NCBI GenBank assembly: GCA_050953505.1
Contig: JBMNMU010000001.1
Span: 310,001-374,000, forward strand
Direction of reading: 5' to 3'
DNA from: JBMNMU01 sp050953505
GTDB lineage: Bacteria; Bacillota; Clostridia; Peptostreptococcales; Anaerovoracaceae
Length of the DNA stretch: 64,000 nt
The notes under the pieces were generated by a model that worked only from the letters and a program-made list of their open reading frames with translations, was not told where the DNA came from and made no database searches. Every line of letters starts with the position of its first letter. The stretch's first letter is position 1. Shown piece after piece: positions 43,006 through 51,652 of the stretch. Position numbers and translations under genes: made by a program.

Positions 43006-44658
43006 ATGAATAGACAGTCAACATTTAGCACTATACGTAAATCAACATTAGCATTTGAAGAAGCAAAAATTACTGCTCTTTACTGCAGGCTTTCACGTGA
43101 TGATGAGCTTGCAGGAGACAGTAACAGCATAGTGAACCAGAAGGCAATACTAAAAAAATATGCTGAGGACAACGGTTTTCGTAACATCGAATTTTATGTG
43201 GATGATGGGGTCAGCGGTACAACTTTTGATAGACCAGACTTTAACCGCATGATTGCTGATGTAGAGTCCGGTAGAATTGGAACGATTATCATCAAGGATA
43301 TGTCACGATTCGGCAGGGATTACCTTAAAGTAGGTTATTATACCGAGATTATGTTTCCTGAAGCAGATGTACGATTCATTGCTATTAACAATGGTATTGA
43401 TAGTGCAAACCAAGCAGACAGTGACTTTACACCGTTTCTTAACATTATTAATGAATGGTACGCTAAGGATACTAGCAAGAAAATCCGTGCTGTGTTCAAA
43501 TCCAAGGGACAGTCAGGCAAGCCACTCTGCACCAATCCGCCTTACGGTTATATTAAAGACCCTGAAGACAAGTTGCACTGGATTATAGATGAGAAAGCCG
43601 CCGAAGTGGTCAGAGATATTTTCCGACTGTGCATGGCTGGCTTTGGACCCACGCAGATAGCAAAGCAACTTGAAAAGCGATGCATTGATACACCTACGGT
43701 TCATCTTCGCAAAATGGGTATTAACACTCCAGCAAGACCACCTGAAAACCCATATGCTTGGTCGGCTCGTACCGTAGCAGATATTTTGGCTAAAATGGAA
43801 TATCTAGGTCACACGGTAAATTTCAAGACTTCTAAAAAGTCATATAAGAGCAAAGTCAAGATATTGAGCAATCCAGAAGATTGGCTGGTTTTCAAAAATA
43901 CCCATGAAGCAATTATTGATGAGGGCACTTGGGAAACAGTGCAGAAGATCAGAGATGGCAAGCGAAGACCATCGCGATTAGGTGAAATGGGAATGCTCTC
44001 TGGCATGATGTTCTGTGCCGACTGTGGAGCAAAGCTGTATCAGGTTAGAGGCAAGGGATGGACACACGATAAGGAATACTTCGTTTGTGCTACTTACCGC
44101 AAGAAAAAGGGTATGTGCAGTTCACATCAGATACGCAATGTTGTAGTGGAACAGCTTTTGCTAGAAGACTTAAGACGTGTAACCTCCTTTGCCAAAGACC
44201 ATGAACAGGAATTCATCCGTATAGTAATGAATAATTCAGAAAAGGAACTTGCCAAAGAACTCCGCCAAAGTCAAAAGGAGTACGAACAAGCACAGACTCG
44301 CATTGCTGACATAGATAAAATCATTCGAAAGCTATATGAAGACAATGTGATGGGCAAAATTCCCGAAGAGCGTTTTTACAAGATGTCGGCTGAATATGAA
44401 ACCGAGCAGAAGGCACTGGAAGAAAGGATAACCAAATTAAAGCATACCATTGATACAGTAAATGAACAGTCCCTCAATACCGACCGCTTTTTGGCACTGG
44501 TTAAAAAGTACACAGAAATTACAGAATTGGATGCAGAGATTATTCGAGAGTTCATTGACAAAATTATAGTATTTAAGGCTGAAAAGGTAGATGGCCGCAG
44601 AACTCAGCGGATTCAAATTTTCTATAACTGCATTGGCGCTATCGACTTACCAAAATAA
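43006..44658 (+). CDS. Large serine recombinase
   Basis: Site-specific recombinase of 550 residues that would integrate and excise the element. The resolvase domain (residues ~22-165) has the catalytic Ser30 in YCRLSRDDE and the typical DDGVSGTTFDRPDF. A recombinase domain (about 180-300) and a zinc ribbon with CADC and CATYRKKKGMC near residues 336-365 follow, then a coiled-coil arm (about 395-490). ATG follows GGAGGAGAAAA. All domains are intact. It ends 10 bases before a strong terminator. Confidence 0.95.
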   Translation: MNRQSTFSTIRKSTLAFEEAKITALYCRLSRDDELAGDSNSIVNQKAILKKYAEDNGFRNIEFYVDDGVSGTTFDRPDFNRMIADVESGRIGTIIIKDMSRFGRDYLKVGYYTEIMFPEADVRFIAINNGIDSANQADSDFTPFLNIINEWYAKDTSKKIRAVFKSKGQSGKPLCTNPPYGYIKDPEDKLHWIIDEKAAEVVRDIFRLCMAGFGPTQIAKQLEKRCIDTPTVHLRKMGINTPARPPENPYAWSARTVADILAKMEYLGHTVNFKTSKKSYKSKVKILSNPEDWLVFKNTHEAIIDEGTWETVQKIRDGKRRPSRLGEMGMLSGMMFCADCGAKLYQVRGKGWTHDKEYFVCATYRKKKGMCSSHQIRNVVVEQLLLEDLRRVTSFAKDHEQEFIRIVMNNSEKELAKELRQSQKEYEQAQTRIADIDKIIRKLYEDNVMGKIPEERFYKMSAEYETEQKALEERITKLKHTIDTVNEQSLNTDRFLALVKKYTEITELDAEIIREFIDKIIVFKAEKVDGRRTQRIQIFYNCIGAIDLPK

Positions 44659-44667
44659 ACGAAAAAA

Positions 44668-44705
44668 CGGCATAGCCGAATATCAACGACTATGCCGAAT
44701 TTTTC
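44668..44705 (+). terminator. Terminator of the recombinase gene
   Basis: CGGCATAG (44668-44675) pairs with CTATGCCG (44690-44697), then AATTTTT. It is 10 bases after the stop. Confidence 0.85.
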
Positions 44706-44729
44706 AGGAATTATAAATCCCTATCTGAC

Positions 44730-44753
44730 CGCTCCTAAAGGGAGCGTTTTTTT
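44730..44753 (+). terminator. Second terminator at the island edge
   Basis: CGCTCC-TAAAG-GGAGCG followed by seven T. It lies between the recombinase and the convergent LuxR gene, and its flank AATCCCTATCTGACCG resembles the minus strand at 32281-32320. Confidence 0.8.
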
Positions 44754-44789
44754 GTACTAGAAGCAACCTATATAAGGTATCCAATTTTA

Positions 44790-45878
44790 TTAATTAGATG
44801 ATTCCCTATTCATTGTACTGTTTACTAGGTGAACCATTTCTACCCGTGTAGATACATTCATTTTCTCAAAAATATTGTGCATATGCCTTTTAACCGTATG
44901 CTTTGAAATAAAAAGTTCTTCTGCTATCTCTGGATTTGTTAGTCCGTGATAGGCCAATTCCATGACCTCTGATTCTCTTTTCGTCAGTTTAAAGATCTCT
45001 TCTACGATTTCAGTACTATTCACATTTATAGTTGTATCGGTGTCAGTGCAGGTTTTTTCTTCTAAGTTAATACTGATATCTGCTTCGGGCTCCATGCTAA
45101 TATTAGCTGAGGACTCCATGCTAATATCTTCTAAAATGGTTACTCCATAAATCTTGTATACATACAAAAGGTTAATACCATTTACTATCATTAGGAAGAG
45201 TGCGGTAAAGCCATAGGAATAGGTGGTAAGCAAGGAAACTTGAATAAAACCTACAAATATGGCAAGGACCACTATGCTATTCCATATATTGATTACATTG
45301 ACAAAAAGGCATATAGAAAACAGATAATGCCTACTTGCTTTATCCAAGCGTTTTAGATTACATTTTCTAAGATAAATAATAGTGAACAGGAGGACGGTAA
45401 AAACCAGAGCCAGTTCAAAAATTACCATCATTGGATTGGCAAGTGGATGAATGGCATTGTAATAACCATCAATAAGAAAGCCATATGCAAGAGACGAAAT
45501 GATCATTAAAGGAATAAAAATCTTGTTTGTAATCTTTCTCAGATTGATCAGATTTTCTCCAGTTGGATCAGCAAAGGAATCTAATACTTTTACCCAGCTG
45601 AGGCCAAGGGCATAGAACATCATACCGTCTATTAGCCTATATAGACGGCTAGTATTGTAATCACCAATGACGAAATCACTGTAATATGTAATAAAATACA
45701 AAATAGCAAGACCTAAAGCAACAATAATGAAATTTTTGTTTGCGTAAAATAATCTGCTGTTGTTATTACTTTTATTAAGTTTCAGTAAAACGGCTACGAG
45801 GGATATCCCTAGCAGCCCGATGCAAATCATTATTATATATGAAATAAAAATAAAATGAGGAAACATATTGTACACCAT
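44790..45878 (-). CDS. Membrane-anchored LuxR-type regulator
   Basis: 362 residues: an N-terminal half with about seven to eight membrane helices (residues ~5-250), an acidic linker with repeated ISMES/ISMEP phrases, then a LuxR-type helix-turn-helix at about 292-355 (LTKRESEVMELAYHGLTNPE IAEEL, KHTVKRHMHNIFEKMNV). No receiver or kinase domain is seen, so it may sense a signal in the membrane and act on DNA directly. It lies downstream of an amino-acid permease on the same strand, separated by a terminator. The start (ATG 45878) has no clear ribosome binding site. Confidence 0.8.
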   Translation of the reverse strand: MVYNMFPHFIFISYIIMICIGLLGISLVAVLLKLNKSNNNSRLFYANKNFIIVALGLAILYFITYYSDFVIGDYNTSRLYRLIDGMMFYALGLSWVKVLDSFADPTGENLINLRKITNKIFIPLMIISSLAYGFLIDGYYNAIHPLANPMMVIFELALVFTVLLFTIIYLRKCNLKRLDKASRHYLFSICLFVNVINIWNSIVVLAIFVGFIQVSLLTTYSYGFTALFLMIVNGINLLYVYKIYGVTILEDISMESSANISMEPEADISINLEEKTCTDTDTTINVNSTEIVEEIFKLTKRESEVMELAYHGLTNPEIAEELFISKHTVKRHMHNIFEKMNVSTRVEMVHLVNSTMNRESSN

Positions 45879-45959
45879 AATTGATATATTTTAATAGCAG
45901 CATCAATTATAACATACAAATTACATTTGGACAATCAACCAATATTTGCTGGAATTATC

Positions 45960-45995
45960 AAAAAAACAGAAAAGATAGGAAACCTATCTTTTCTG
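45960..45995 (-). terminator. Terminator of the permease gene
   Basis: CAGAAAAGATAGG-AAA-CCTATCTTTTCTG is a perfect 13-bp hairpin (45967-45995). On the minus strand it runs into TTTTTT, right after the permease stop. This shields the LuxR gene. Confidence 0.9.
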
Positions 45996-46004
45996 AGAAC
46001 AATC

Positions 46005-47354
46005 TTAAATGGTCTGGTTGGCGACTTCATCACTATCCCAATGAACACCTTTTCTATAAATATATTTAAAGAAGTAGTATGCAGGTAATGATGTTAAAGC
46101 AAGGCCAAGTCCTACAATCCAATTATCTGCAAATACGCTTGCACCATAAAGAATGATGGGAACGCATAGATATGCGATAAAGGTTCTATTTTTTAGTGGC
46201 ACCTTGTACTCTAGCTTTAAATCAGGCTTTTTGATCCTTAATTTAATCACTGCAATAAACATTAATATCACCGGAACGGAATAAAGGATAGAGGCTACTC
46301 CCACTAGCTCAATGAAGTTACTGGAGGAGCAAATTGCAATTGCAACTAATCCGCTTATGATGATTGATACGTGTGGTGTACCATATTTCTTATGCTCTAT
46401 TGAAAAGCACCGGAAAAACTGGCCTTTGTGGCTCATAGAAGCCATAACTCGGGAGTAAGCAGCAATATACTGGCATAAAATCATCATACTTGATAAGGTG
46501 CCCCCTGCAACGAAGGCCCATTTTAAGCCAGGTCCTCCCACGATATGACCAACCTCGATAAATGAAAGCGGTCCTTCAGATGACCAGCTTCCCCAATTAC
46601 CTACAGCAGAAAGTGCAGGGAAAATAAATACGATGTACATAATGGATATAATAGGTATAGCAATTAGAATAGCTCTTGGTAGCTTTCTTGCTCCATTCTC
46701 AATCTCTCCCGACATGGTTGACACTGCTTCAAAGCCAGTATTAAACCAAATGGCTATGAGTAAACCTTGGCCGATAGCAGTAAAAACGGAGATCTCCTCT
46801 GGCTTAAAGGGAGCTACCGGATTGTATTGGATGTTCAGCAAGGACGTAACTATAAGAATAGCAAAGGGTATCAAGCAAACTATGGTGATTACTGTGGCCA
46901 TGTTACTTAATACTTTTATTCCAAAAAAATTAATTAATGAAAAAATTACGATGATTACTGTACATAACATCCAATACTGAAAATTTGTCAGTTCATTAGG
47001 GAAAAAACCTCTGGCATAATTGGCTGTTAATGTTGCAAATAACGCTGGCTCAACAAAGCCTGCGATGGTATAACACCAGCCACTTACAAACCCGGCTTTT
47101 TCTCCGAGGGCCCTACGTGCCCATATATACATACCACCATCTTCTGGGTAGGCAGAGGAGAGCTCTGCGCTTGCAAGGCCAAAGGGAATAGACCATATAA
47201 AGGGGATGATAAGTAGTGCTAGCATTGTCATACCCGGGCCCACTGAGCCTACTAAATCTTCAATTCCATAGCCTCCTCCAGCAACCATGACACATACCAT
47301 GGCTACAAGGCCGACCATGCTTACCTTGGACTTCTTTTTGTGCTCCATGTTCAT
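46005..47354 (-). CDS. APC-family amino-acid permease
   Basis: Secondary transporter of 449 residues with about 12 predicted membrane helices. The N-terminal GLVAMVCVMVAGGGYGIEDL and SAYPEDGGMYIWARRALGEK are typical of the amino acid-polyamine-organocation group. ATG at 47354 follows GAGGAAGGATAAT. The substrate (amino acid or amine) cannot be read. The conserved YPEDGG segment places it with the broad family, not with a specific transporter. Confidence 0.88.
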   Translation of the reverse strand: MNMEHKKKSKVSMVGLVAMVCVMVAGGGYGIEDLVGSVGPGMTMLALLIIPFIWSIPFGLASAELSSAYPEDGGMYIWARRALGEKAGFVSGWCYTIAGFVEPALFATLTANYARGFFPNELTNFQYWMLCTVIIVIFSLINFFGIKVLSNMATVITIVCLIPFAILIVTSLLNIQYNPVAPFKPEEISVFTAIGQGLLIAIWFNTGFEAVSTMSGEIENGARKLPRAILIAIPIISIMYIVFIFPALSAVGNWGSWSSEGPLSFIEVGHIVGGPGLKWAFVAGGTLSSMMILCQYIAAYSRVMASMSHKGQFFRCFSIEHKKYGTPHVSIIISGLVAIAICSSSNFIELVGVASILYSVPVILMFIAVIKLRIKKPDLKLEYKVPLKNRTFIAYLCVPIILYGASVFADNWIVGLGLALTSLPAYYFFKYIYRKGVHWDSDEVANQTI

Positions 47355-47821
47355 ATTATCCTTCCTCTTTTTTTCTGTGCAAATATTTCTGAGTATATCT
47401 CAATTCACAAGTTTCTTGTTTATTAGTTAGCTTAGTACGACAAAATAACCCACAACCAACCTAAGCAAGAATATTTGGTTACGAGGGATATAATCAGAAA
47501 ATATAAAATATTGATAACAATATCATATTGAATAACCATAAATTCGACAATGAGCCATTCGGGTTATTTTGAATTTTAAATGATTTATGTAATAGACCAT
47601 TAGGGTCATTGTGTGCATTTTTCAAGGGTACTGCCATGGACCGAGAGATGATTGGCTGTGGCCACTGGCCACAGCCAATCATCTCTCGGTCCATGGCAGG
47701 TTTACCTATTTGTGTGAAGTGGAATGTGGGCATTTTAGTCTATTACTTCACCACTTTCACCGGTACATCATATAATTATACTAAGCCAATATTGGCAAAT
47801 AATATTTAAAAGGTGATGAAG
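47355..47821. other. 460-base intergenic stretch with a perfect palindrome
   Basis: No gene is accepted here. The stretch includes the permease upstream region, two CCATT(C/A)GGGT(T/C)ATT repeats at about 47555 and 47598, and the 69-bp palindrome at 47631-47699. Small frames on both strands exist only because a palindrome codes the same residues on each strand. Confidence 0.7.
47631..47699. repeat. Perfect 69-bp palindrome, 34-bp arms, one-base centre
   Basis: Every base from 47631 to 47664 pairs with 47699 to 47666 around a single C at 47665; the match ends at 47630/47700. It starts with CTGCCATGGACCGAGAGATG. GC content is higher than its surroundings. Such long uninterrupted palindromes are usually removed in cells with SbcCD activity. 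It is not part of the IS21 element 635 bases to the right. It may be a regulatory or mobile hairpin, or a fold-back assembly error. Confidence 0.95.
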
Positions 47822-48304
47822 ATGTATAGAAATAGATTCTGCAATTGTGACGAATGCAAGCGGGATATTCTTGATGACATCGAAAAAGGTATTTGTAACA
47901 TTAGACAGGGCATAAAAGACATTCAAACGGGTCTTGACCTCATATGCTGCACAAGAATTCGCGAGGGTATAGCATGCGTTGAGAGAGGGCTGTGCAGAGT
48001 TGAAAAAGGGCTTTGTGAAGTCTTGGATGGTTTAACAGATTATGAGTTTGAGTGTGACTACAGAAACAATATGTGCATAAGAAAAGGCATCTGCGATCTT
48101 AAAGACGGTGTAAGAGGTGTCTCTCAAGGTTTGTGTGAGCTGAAAAAGTGTTGTCTTTGTGAGGGGATAGTGGATATCCGCAAAGGTCTAAAGGACTTAG
48201 AACAGGGCTTGTGCAATTTAGTAGCAGGGGTGGATGAGATTAGAAGTGAAAGAGCAAGAAGATGGAGAAATAAATGCGCCGAGATTATGCCTGATATATG
48301 TTAA
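47822..48304 (+). CDS. Cys-rich protein of Gly-heptad repeats, unknown function
   Basis: 160 residues with 19 cysteines. After MYRNRFCNCDECKRDILDD the sequence repeats about every seven residues as G-(L/I/V)-(C/x)-x-(I/V/L)-x-x (EKGICNIRQG, ERGLCRVEKG, RKGICDLKDG, SQGLCELKK, RKGLKDLEQG). About 13 heptads are visible, giving one Gly face and one hydrophobic/Cys face. ATG at 47822 is preferred, 5 bases after AGGTGA. I do not recognise the family. Metal binding, disulfide cross-linking or a spore-coat-like role are possible guesses. It stands between the palindrome and the IS21 element. Confidence 0.7.
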   Translation: MYRNRFCNCDECKRDILDDIEKGICNIRQGIKDIQTGLDLICCTRIREGIACVERGLCRVEKGLCEVLDGLTDYEFECDYRNNMCIRKGICDLKDGVRGVSQGLCELKKCCLCEGIVDIRKGLKDLEQGLCNLVAGVDEIRSERARRWRNKCAEIMPDIC

Positions 48305-48453
48305 AAAAGATTTCCGATGACATCTATGGCTACATGTGTTTATGGTAATCTAAAAGTACAATAAACGGCAGCCATAAATACAAAAAGTAATTGCCAGTAC
48401 AAACCTAACAATATACCCTATTAAGTGACTAAAGCTTATAGGGAGGAAAGGAA

Positions 48454-49953
48454 GTGCTGACAATTACACAAGTAAATTATATCCGAGAACTGTTCTTTTT
48501 GGAAGGGAAAACCTACTCTGAAATTAACAAAATGACCGGAAAGAACTATCGCACCATTAGGAAATATGTTGAAATGGATAATTTCAACCAGAAACACCAT
48601 AAGGCCAAAAGGCCGAACAGGACTGATGTATTAAGACCTATCATCAACAAATGGCTAACTGAGGATAAATCAAGACATTACAAACAAAGGCATACTGCAA
48701 AGAGGGTCTATGACCGACTAAAAGAAGAGCACCCTGAGATTTTAACAGTCTCAGAGAGAACCGTAAGAAATGTCTTCAAAGAAGAAAGAGAAAAGGTATT
48801 CGGATCAGATGATGCCTACCTTCTCCTTGAGCATCCAGGAGGTGAAGCCCAAGTTGACTTTGGAAGCTTTGAAGCATTTGAAAACGGCTCTATTAAAAAG
48901 TTTCATGAGCTCATCTTGTCGTTCCCAAAATCCAATGCAGGCTTTGCAGTGGCAACCAGGAGTGAAACAAGAGAAGCCCTCCTTGAAGGCCTTGTTACAA
49001 TATTTAATTTCATAGGCTATGTTCCAAGTGCGATATGGTTTGACCAAATGTCATCAGCAGCCCTTAGAACCCGAGATGAAAAAGGTCTTGTCAAAGTAAA
49101 TGACTTCGTAATGCGATTCTCTACCCATTATGGATTTAATGTTAAGTTTTGCAATTCAAACAGTGGCAATGAAAAAGGCAATGTAGAGAACAAAGTGGGT
49201 GCAATTAGGCGTAATTTGTTTGTTCCAGAGCCTACAGTCACTGACCTTGACTTATTTAACTGCCACCTTCTTAAGAAGTGTCTTAAGAGAAACAAAGAGC
49301 TTCATTACCGCTACAAAGAGCCCATAGAAAAGCTCTTTGAAGATGAAAAATCATTGATGATACCAGTTAACAAGGTTCCTTTTGATACAGCAAGGTATGA
49401 GACAAGAAAGGTAAACAAGTATGGACTTATTGAATATTCATCATGCCGTTACTCAGTAAGCCCCAAGTATGTTGGACAATTCGTGATGCTTAAGGTAATG
49501 GCCAATGAGATAGAGATATTTTCAAAAGACCTCTCAGAAAGAATTACTGCGCATCAAAGATTGTTTGAAAAAGATGGTGAGTCAATTAATTACATAGACT
49601 TTATCGACATCATAAAGGTAAGGCCAAATGCATTGAAATACTCAGGAATCTACTCTCTGTTGCCAGATTCATGGCAGGATTACCTTCAATCCCTAGATAA
49701 GGATTCCTTTAAACAGGCCTTTGAAATCTTAAAAATGATACTCCTTGAAGACGATATGGATTATGCAGATAGGGTTCTAAGAGAAACAGCAAAGCATGAT
49801 TCCAAATCACCTGAAGCCATAGGGGTAACATACAAGAGACTCAAGGAAAACAGCATAATCTATGATAGCCCAATCCAATTTCCTTCAGATTTACCTCTTT
49901 ACGAGGTTGATACATCACAATACGACATACTAATGGGAGGTGGTTATCAATGA
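48454..49953 (+). CDS. istA: IS21 transposase IstA
   Basis: DDE transposase of 499 residues. It begins with a helix-turn-helix (KTYSEINKMTGKNYRTIRKY, residues ~19-38), then the catalytic core: Asp in QVDFGSF, Asp in IWFDQMSS, and Glu in GNEKGNVENKVG. GTG at 48454 follows GGGAGGAAAGGAA. The stop overlaps the istB start by four bases (ATGA). Confidence 0.95.
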   Translation: MLTITQVNYIRELFFLEGKTYSEINKMTGKNYRTIRKYVEMDNFNQKHHKAKRPNRTDVLRPIINKWLTEDKSRHYKQRHTAKRVYDRLKEEHPEILTVSERTVRNVFKEEREKVFGSDDAYLLLEHPGGEAQVDFGSFEAFENGSIKKFHELILSFPKSNAGFAVATRSETREALLEGLVTIFNFIGYVPSAIWFDQMSSAALRTRDEKGLVKVNDFVMRFSTHYGFNVKFCNSNSGNEKGNVENKVGAIRRNLFVPEPTVTDLDLFNCHLLKKCLKRNKELHYRYKEPIEKLFEDEKSLMIPVNKVPFDTARYETRKVNKYGLIEYSSCRYSVSPKYVGQFVMLKVMANEIEIFSKDLSERITAHQRLFEKDGESINYIDFIDIIKVRPNALKYSGIYSLLPDSWQDYLQSLDKDSFKQAFEILKMILLEDDMDYADRVLRETAKHDSKSPEAIGVTYKRLKENSIIYDSPIQFPSDLPLYEVDTSQYDILMGGGYQ

Positions 49954-50666
49954 GGGAAGAGATTAGCCAATACCAAAGGAAACTAAGGCTATCAAGCAAC
50001 CTTATGGAAATCTATCCGGCAATCAAAGCCCAGAGCCAAGAAGAGTTTCTTCTCAAGCTTCTAAAAGAACTCTATGAAGACCGTGAGGAGAAAAGGCGAA
50101 TCAGAAACCTAAACAATGCAGGATTCCAAGTATTAAAATCCCTTAACGGGTATGATTTTTCACAAATCAGATTTCCGGAAGGCCTACAACTCCACAATGT
50201 TGAATCCTTATCCTTTCTTGAAAAGAAAGAGAATCTGATACTTTACGGATCAGTTGGAACCGGCAAGACCCATCTGTCTGTGGCTCTTGGAGTTAAAGCA
50301 ATCAATCAAGGCAAGAAAGCTGTGTTTTACCGTGTTCACGACTTGATTAATGAGCTTGAATCAGACGATATGAAGAAAGTTGCTAGGACACACAAGAAAA
50401 TACATCAAGCTGACCTGTTGATACTTGATGAATGGGGTTACCTTCCCCTTCATCAAGAAGGCGCCAGACTTTTGTTTGACATCATCTCATCATGTTATGA
50501 GACTAAAAGTGTTATTATCACTACTAATATTGAGTTTGGCAGGTGGAAAGGCTTCCTGTTTGATGAAAAGCTCACAGCTGCAATAGTCGATAGACTCGTA
50601 CATCATTCACACATGTTGATATTTACAGGGAAAAGCTACCGTATGACAAATTCATTAATGAGGTAG
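49950..50666 (+). CDS. istB: IS21 helper ATPase IstB
   Basis: AAA+ ATPase of 238 residues that assists target selection by IstA. Walker A GSVGTGKTHLS and Walker B LLILDEWGYLP are present, similar to DnaC-type proteins. ATG at 49950 follows GGGAGGTGGTTATC in the end of istA. The last gene of the element. Confidence 0.95.
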   Translation: MREEISQYQRKLRLSSNLMEIYPAIKAQSQEEFLLKLLKELYEDREEKRRIRNLNNAGFQVLKSLNGYDFSQIRFPEGLQLHNVESLSFLEKKENLILYGSVGTGKTHLSVALGVKAINQGKKAVFYRVHDLINELESDDMKKVARTHKKIHQADLLILDEWGYLPLHQEGARLLFDIISSCYETKSVIITTNIEFGRWKGFLFDEKLTAAIVDRLVHHSHMLIFTGKSYRMTNSLMR

Positions 50667-50795
50667 TCCAGGTTGGTACTGGTAATTGCATTTTTGATTG
50701 CCAAAAGTTGCATTTTGGTATTGCCAAACACATACATGGAAGACAGAAACTTAATTTCTCTGATTTTAAGTGATAATAAGTGTCAGAAGTAAATG

Positions 50796-50825
50796 AAAAA
50801 GAGCTGCTTAAAAACAGCTCTTTTT
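50796..50825. terminator. Bidirectional terminator
   Basis: AAAAAGAGCTG pairs with CAGCTCTTTTT around CTTAAAAA. A/T tracts lie on both sides, so it can end transcription of the carbonic anhydrase gene (minus) and of the IS (plus). Confidence 0.85.
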
Positions 50826-50850
50826 ATATAGAAGTAAATACCTTTACGCT

Positions 50851-51390
50851 CTATACAAGTTCGACCTTTCCGGTGGTCGGATCCATAACAAGACCATAAA
50901 CATGAATATCCTTAGGAATAAGTGGATGATTGGTGATCATGTTAACGCCTGCGCGCACTGAATCTTCCGCATTTTCAAATCCGCTAAGCCAGCTTTCGAA
51001 ATTAACGCCACAATATCGAATAAAGGCGATTCTTTCTTCTGAAATACCTCTCTCCTTCATTTTTTCTAATACAGCATCACTGTCTAAGAATTGCATCCCA
51101 CAATCGGAATGCCCAATAACCAGAATTTCTTCTACTCCTAATTCATAAATAGCCACAATTAAACTACGTATCACACTACCAAATGGAGAAGAGATTGATG
51201 CGCCGGCATTTTTAATTATTTTGACATCGCCATTTTTAAGTCCTAGGGCTGCAGGGAGCAGCTCTGTTAAACGCGCATCCATACAAGATAAAATGGCAAT
51301 TTTTCTATTTGGAAATTTATCAGTGACAAACTTCTCATAATCTTTATTGGCAACGAAATCTTTATTATAGTCCAGTAATTTCTCTATCAT
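50851..51390 (-). CDS. Beta-class carbonic anhydrase
   Basis: Zinc enzyme that interconverts CO2 and bicarbonate. It has 179 residues, with the zinc ligands Cys36 (in CMDAR, with Asp38 and Arg40), His94 and Cys97 (HSDC). The short length fits the small beta-type enzymes of Gram-positives. ATG at 51390 follows CAGGTGTATC. It appears to be a single-gene unit. Confidence 0.92.
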   Translation of the reverse strand: MIEKLLDYNKDFVANKDYEKFVTDKFPNRKIAILSCMDARLTELLPAALGLKNGDVKIIKNAGASISSPFGSVIRSLIVAIYELGVEEILVIGHSDCGMQFLDSDAVLEKMKERGISEERIAFIRYCGVNFESWLSGFENAEDSVRAGVNMITNHPLIPKDIHVYGLVMDPTTGKVELV

Positions 51391-51479
51391 GATACACCTG
51401 TTGCTGCTGTAAAGTTGTTAAATAAACAATATCTGCAAGGAAAGTTTAAGGCTTGCTTGTCCGTTCTTTAAGATAATTC

Positions 51480-51623
51480 TTACATAGCTTCGTTGATTTC
51501 CTTCTGAAGCTCGTCTATACCTTCCTTCCAACGTTTTACTGCTGCCTCGTCCTTTTTATCGTACGCTTTTTTTAGGGCCTGCTTATATGACAGCAACTTA
51601 AATTTCATTGTTCGCTTGTCCAT
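51480..51623 (-). CDS. 47-residue helical protein, unknown function
   Basis: Small gene on the minus strand: ATG 51623 after AAAAGGAGGTGACGGTT, TAA at 51480. The product MDKRTMKFKLLSYKQALKKA continues with alternating Lys/Glu and hydrophobic residues, so it is probably a helical hairpin. A good promoter sits upstream on the same strand. Family not recognised. Confidence 0.75.
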   Translation of the reverse strand: MDKRTMKFKLLSYKQALKKAYDKKDEAAVKRWKEGIDELQKEINEAM

Positions 51624-51652
51624 AACCGTCACCTCCTTTTCATACGATTTAA

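Larger units (their letters stand above)
38600..44757 (+). mobile_element. Serine-recombinase element with primase and capsid
   Basis: A 6-kb unit containing primase-helicase, HK97-type capsid, TnpW-like protein and large serine recombinase, all on the plus strand and ending in terminators. No relaxase, terminase or tail gene is present, so it cannot be a complete phage or a self-transmissible element. Left boundary is uncertain (dyads and repeats at 38583-39173). The right boundary lies between the terminators (44753) and the LuxR stop (44790). No exact target duplication can be read. Confidence 0.7.
48335..50732. mobile_element. IS21-family insertion sequence
   Basis: Contains istA and istB. 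Its ends TGTGTTT... (48335) and ...AAACACA (50732) are inverted copies, with further internal repeats of the TTGCCA/TACCAGTAC type on both sides. The 4-bp direct repeat TACA stands immediately outside each end (48331-48334 and 50733-50736), matching the short target duplications of IS21. Both genes are intact, so the element may be mobile. Confidence 0.85.

Noticed and set aside
47494..47809. Two frames on opposite strands sharing MDREMIGCG and WPQPIISRSM
   Set aside because: The shared residues come from the 69-bp palindrome, which codes the same peptide on each strand; neither frame has a ribosome binding site or coding character outside it.
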